From positions 1,426,001-1,490,000 of the forward strand of contig CAXXTW010000001.1 of assembly GCA_963678255.2 (NCBI GenBank): DNA of 64,000 bases, given 5' to 3'. The position numbers and the translations under genes were made by a program. Source of the stretch: G963678255 sp963678255. GTDB lineage: Bacteria > Cloacimonadota > Cloacimonadia > Cloacimonadales > WRIO01. The notes beneath the pieces were generated by a model. That model did no database searches and was not told the DNA's origin. It was given only the letters and a program-made list of their open reading frames with translations. This document shows, piece by piece, positions 63,543-64,000 of the stretch; within the stretch, counting starts at the first letter, position 1, and each line of letters starts with the position of its first letter.

Positions 63543-64000
63543 ATGAAAAAAATCATTTTCTTTTTACTGTTGTTGGCTTCTGTTATTACTTGCTTTGCTC
63601 AGGATATCGCTGCATGGCAAAATCTTCGTATAAGTGCGTTAACTCCAGAAGGTTTCCATTATGTGCGCTGTGAAACTATTGGGACTCAATTGGATACTCT
63701 GGACATATTTTATAAAAAGAACGATGTTATTCTTTTTGATTCTATGCAAAATTTTAACCTATTAACCCTTCAACAAAAAGTTCAACAACCTGATTCTGAT
63801 ACAAAAGGGATAGGTCTTCGTCTCATAAATGATTTCTTTGGTTATATGCAACCTTTAAAACTTGATAATAACACAACTGTTTCCTCTTTACATATGGTTA
63901 TTGCTTCCAGAGATTCGATTAATGAAGTTAATTTGGCCGGAAATTTAAAATTAGATCTTGAAAGTTTTCATTTTGCTTTTTCTGATGAAAAATTGTATGC
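63543..64000 (+). CDS. Exported protein (partial, runs off the right edge)
   Basis: An ATG at 63543 with a TAGGAG site opens a frame that stays open to base 64000 (152 codons). Signal peptide 'KKIIFFLLLLASVITCFAQ'. The mature part ('AWQNLRISALTPEGFHYVRC', 'GIGLRLINDFFGYMQPLKLD') matches no family I recognise. It is transcribed away from adk; promoters for both presumably lie in 63291-63542, where no further gene is seen. Confidence 0.75.
   Translation, partial: MKKIIFFLLLLASVITCFAQDIAAWQNLRISALTPEGFHYVRCETIGTQLDTLDIFYKKNDVILFDSMQNFNLLTLQQKVQQPDSDTKGIGLRLINDFFGYMQPLKLDNNTTVSSLHMVIASRDSINEVNLAGNLKLDLESFHFAFSDEKLY

Overview
The window is an AT-rich bacterial chromosome segment, most likely from Candidatus Cloacimonadota or a close relative. 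This is inferred from gene content and protein style, not from an rRNA gene. The clues are large exported proteins ending in a FlgD-like 'YPNPFNP...' sorting domain, an Rnf complex, an [FeFe] hydrogenase and a tungsten-type aldehyde:ferredoxin oxidoreductase (fermentative or syntrophic anaerobe), AAA-like/PD-(D/E)XK_9 genes in tandem, and many palindromic and tandem repeats. I saw no rRNA, tRNA or CRISPR array.

Layout. 1-10 kb (all minus strand): the end of a MacA/MacB-type export operon, then an operon for aldehyde:ferredoxin oxidoreductase with a polyferredoxin, a PpnP-like cupin and a MoaD/ThiS-ThiF pair, then a modular [FeFe] hydrogenase and an exported protein of unknown role. 10-24 kb (accessory): two blocks of a 75/76-bp tandem repeat bracket a compact three-gene plus-strand operon. 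This encodes a KAP-like ATPase, a large divergent adenosine deaminase and a NACHT NTPase with pentapeptide repeats. The first two match RdrA and RdrB of the RADAR anti-phage system; the NACHT protein takes the place of the usual accessory gene. An IS200-type Y1 transposase sits inside the left repeat block. 24-32 kb (mobile elements): an IS110 element flanked by 207-bp direct repeats, an IS1634-like element with definable ends, a CsgG-like/LPP20-like envelope pair, and an IS630 element inserted next to an integrase fragment.

32-41.6 kb: four tandem copies of a 2,113-bp cassette, each with a 567-codon ATPase-nuclease gene. The copies are near-identical except for swapped blocks, which indicates gene conversion. 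A 49-bp palindromic tandem repeat follows. 41.9-64 kb (core genome): rng-rplU-rpmA, an exported FlgD-tailed protein, and the complete rnfCDGEAB operon. On the minus strand a tightly packed run of twelve genes follows, from adk through TrkH/TrkA potassium uptake, a HAMP-PAS sensor, rluD, a response-regulator phosphatase, a small Cys-rich protein, ribBA, a TPM protein and a DUF445-like protein to a two-subunit CoA transferase.

The metabolic genes fit together. AOR and the CoA transferase would handle organic acids and aldehydes, reduced ferredoxin would feed the hydrogenase or Rnf, and Rnf would couple ferredoxin oxidation to an ion gradient. The accessory half is dominated by defence-like NTPases and by repeats that could promote recombination.
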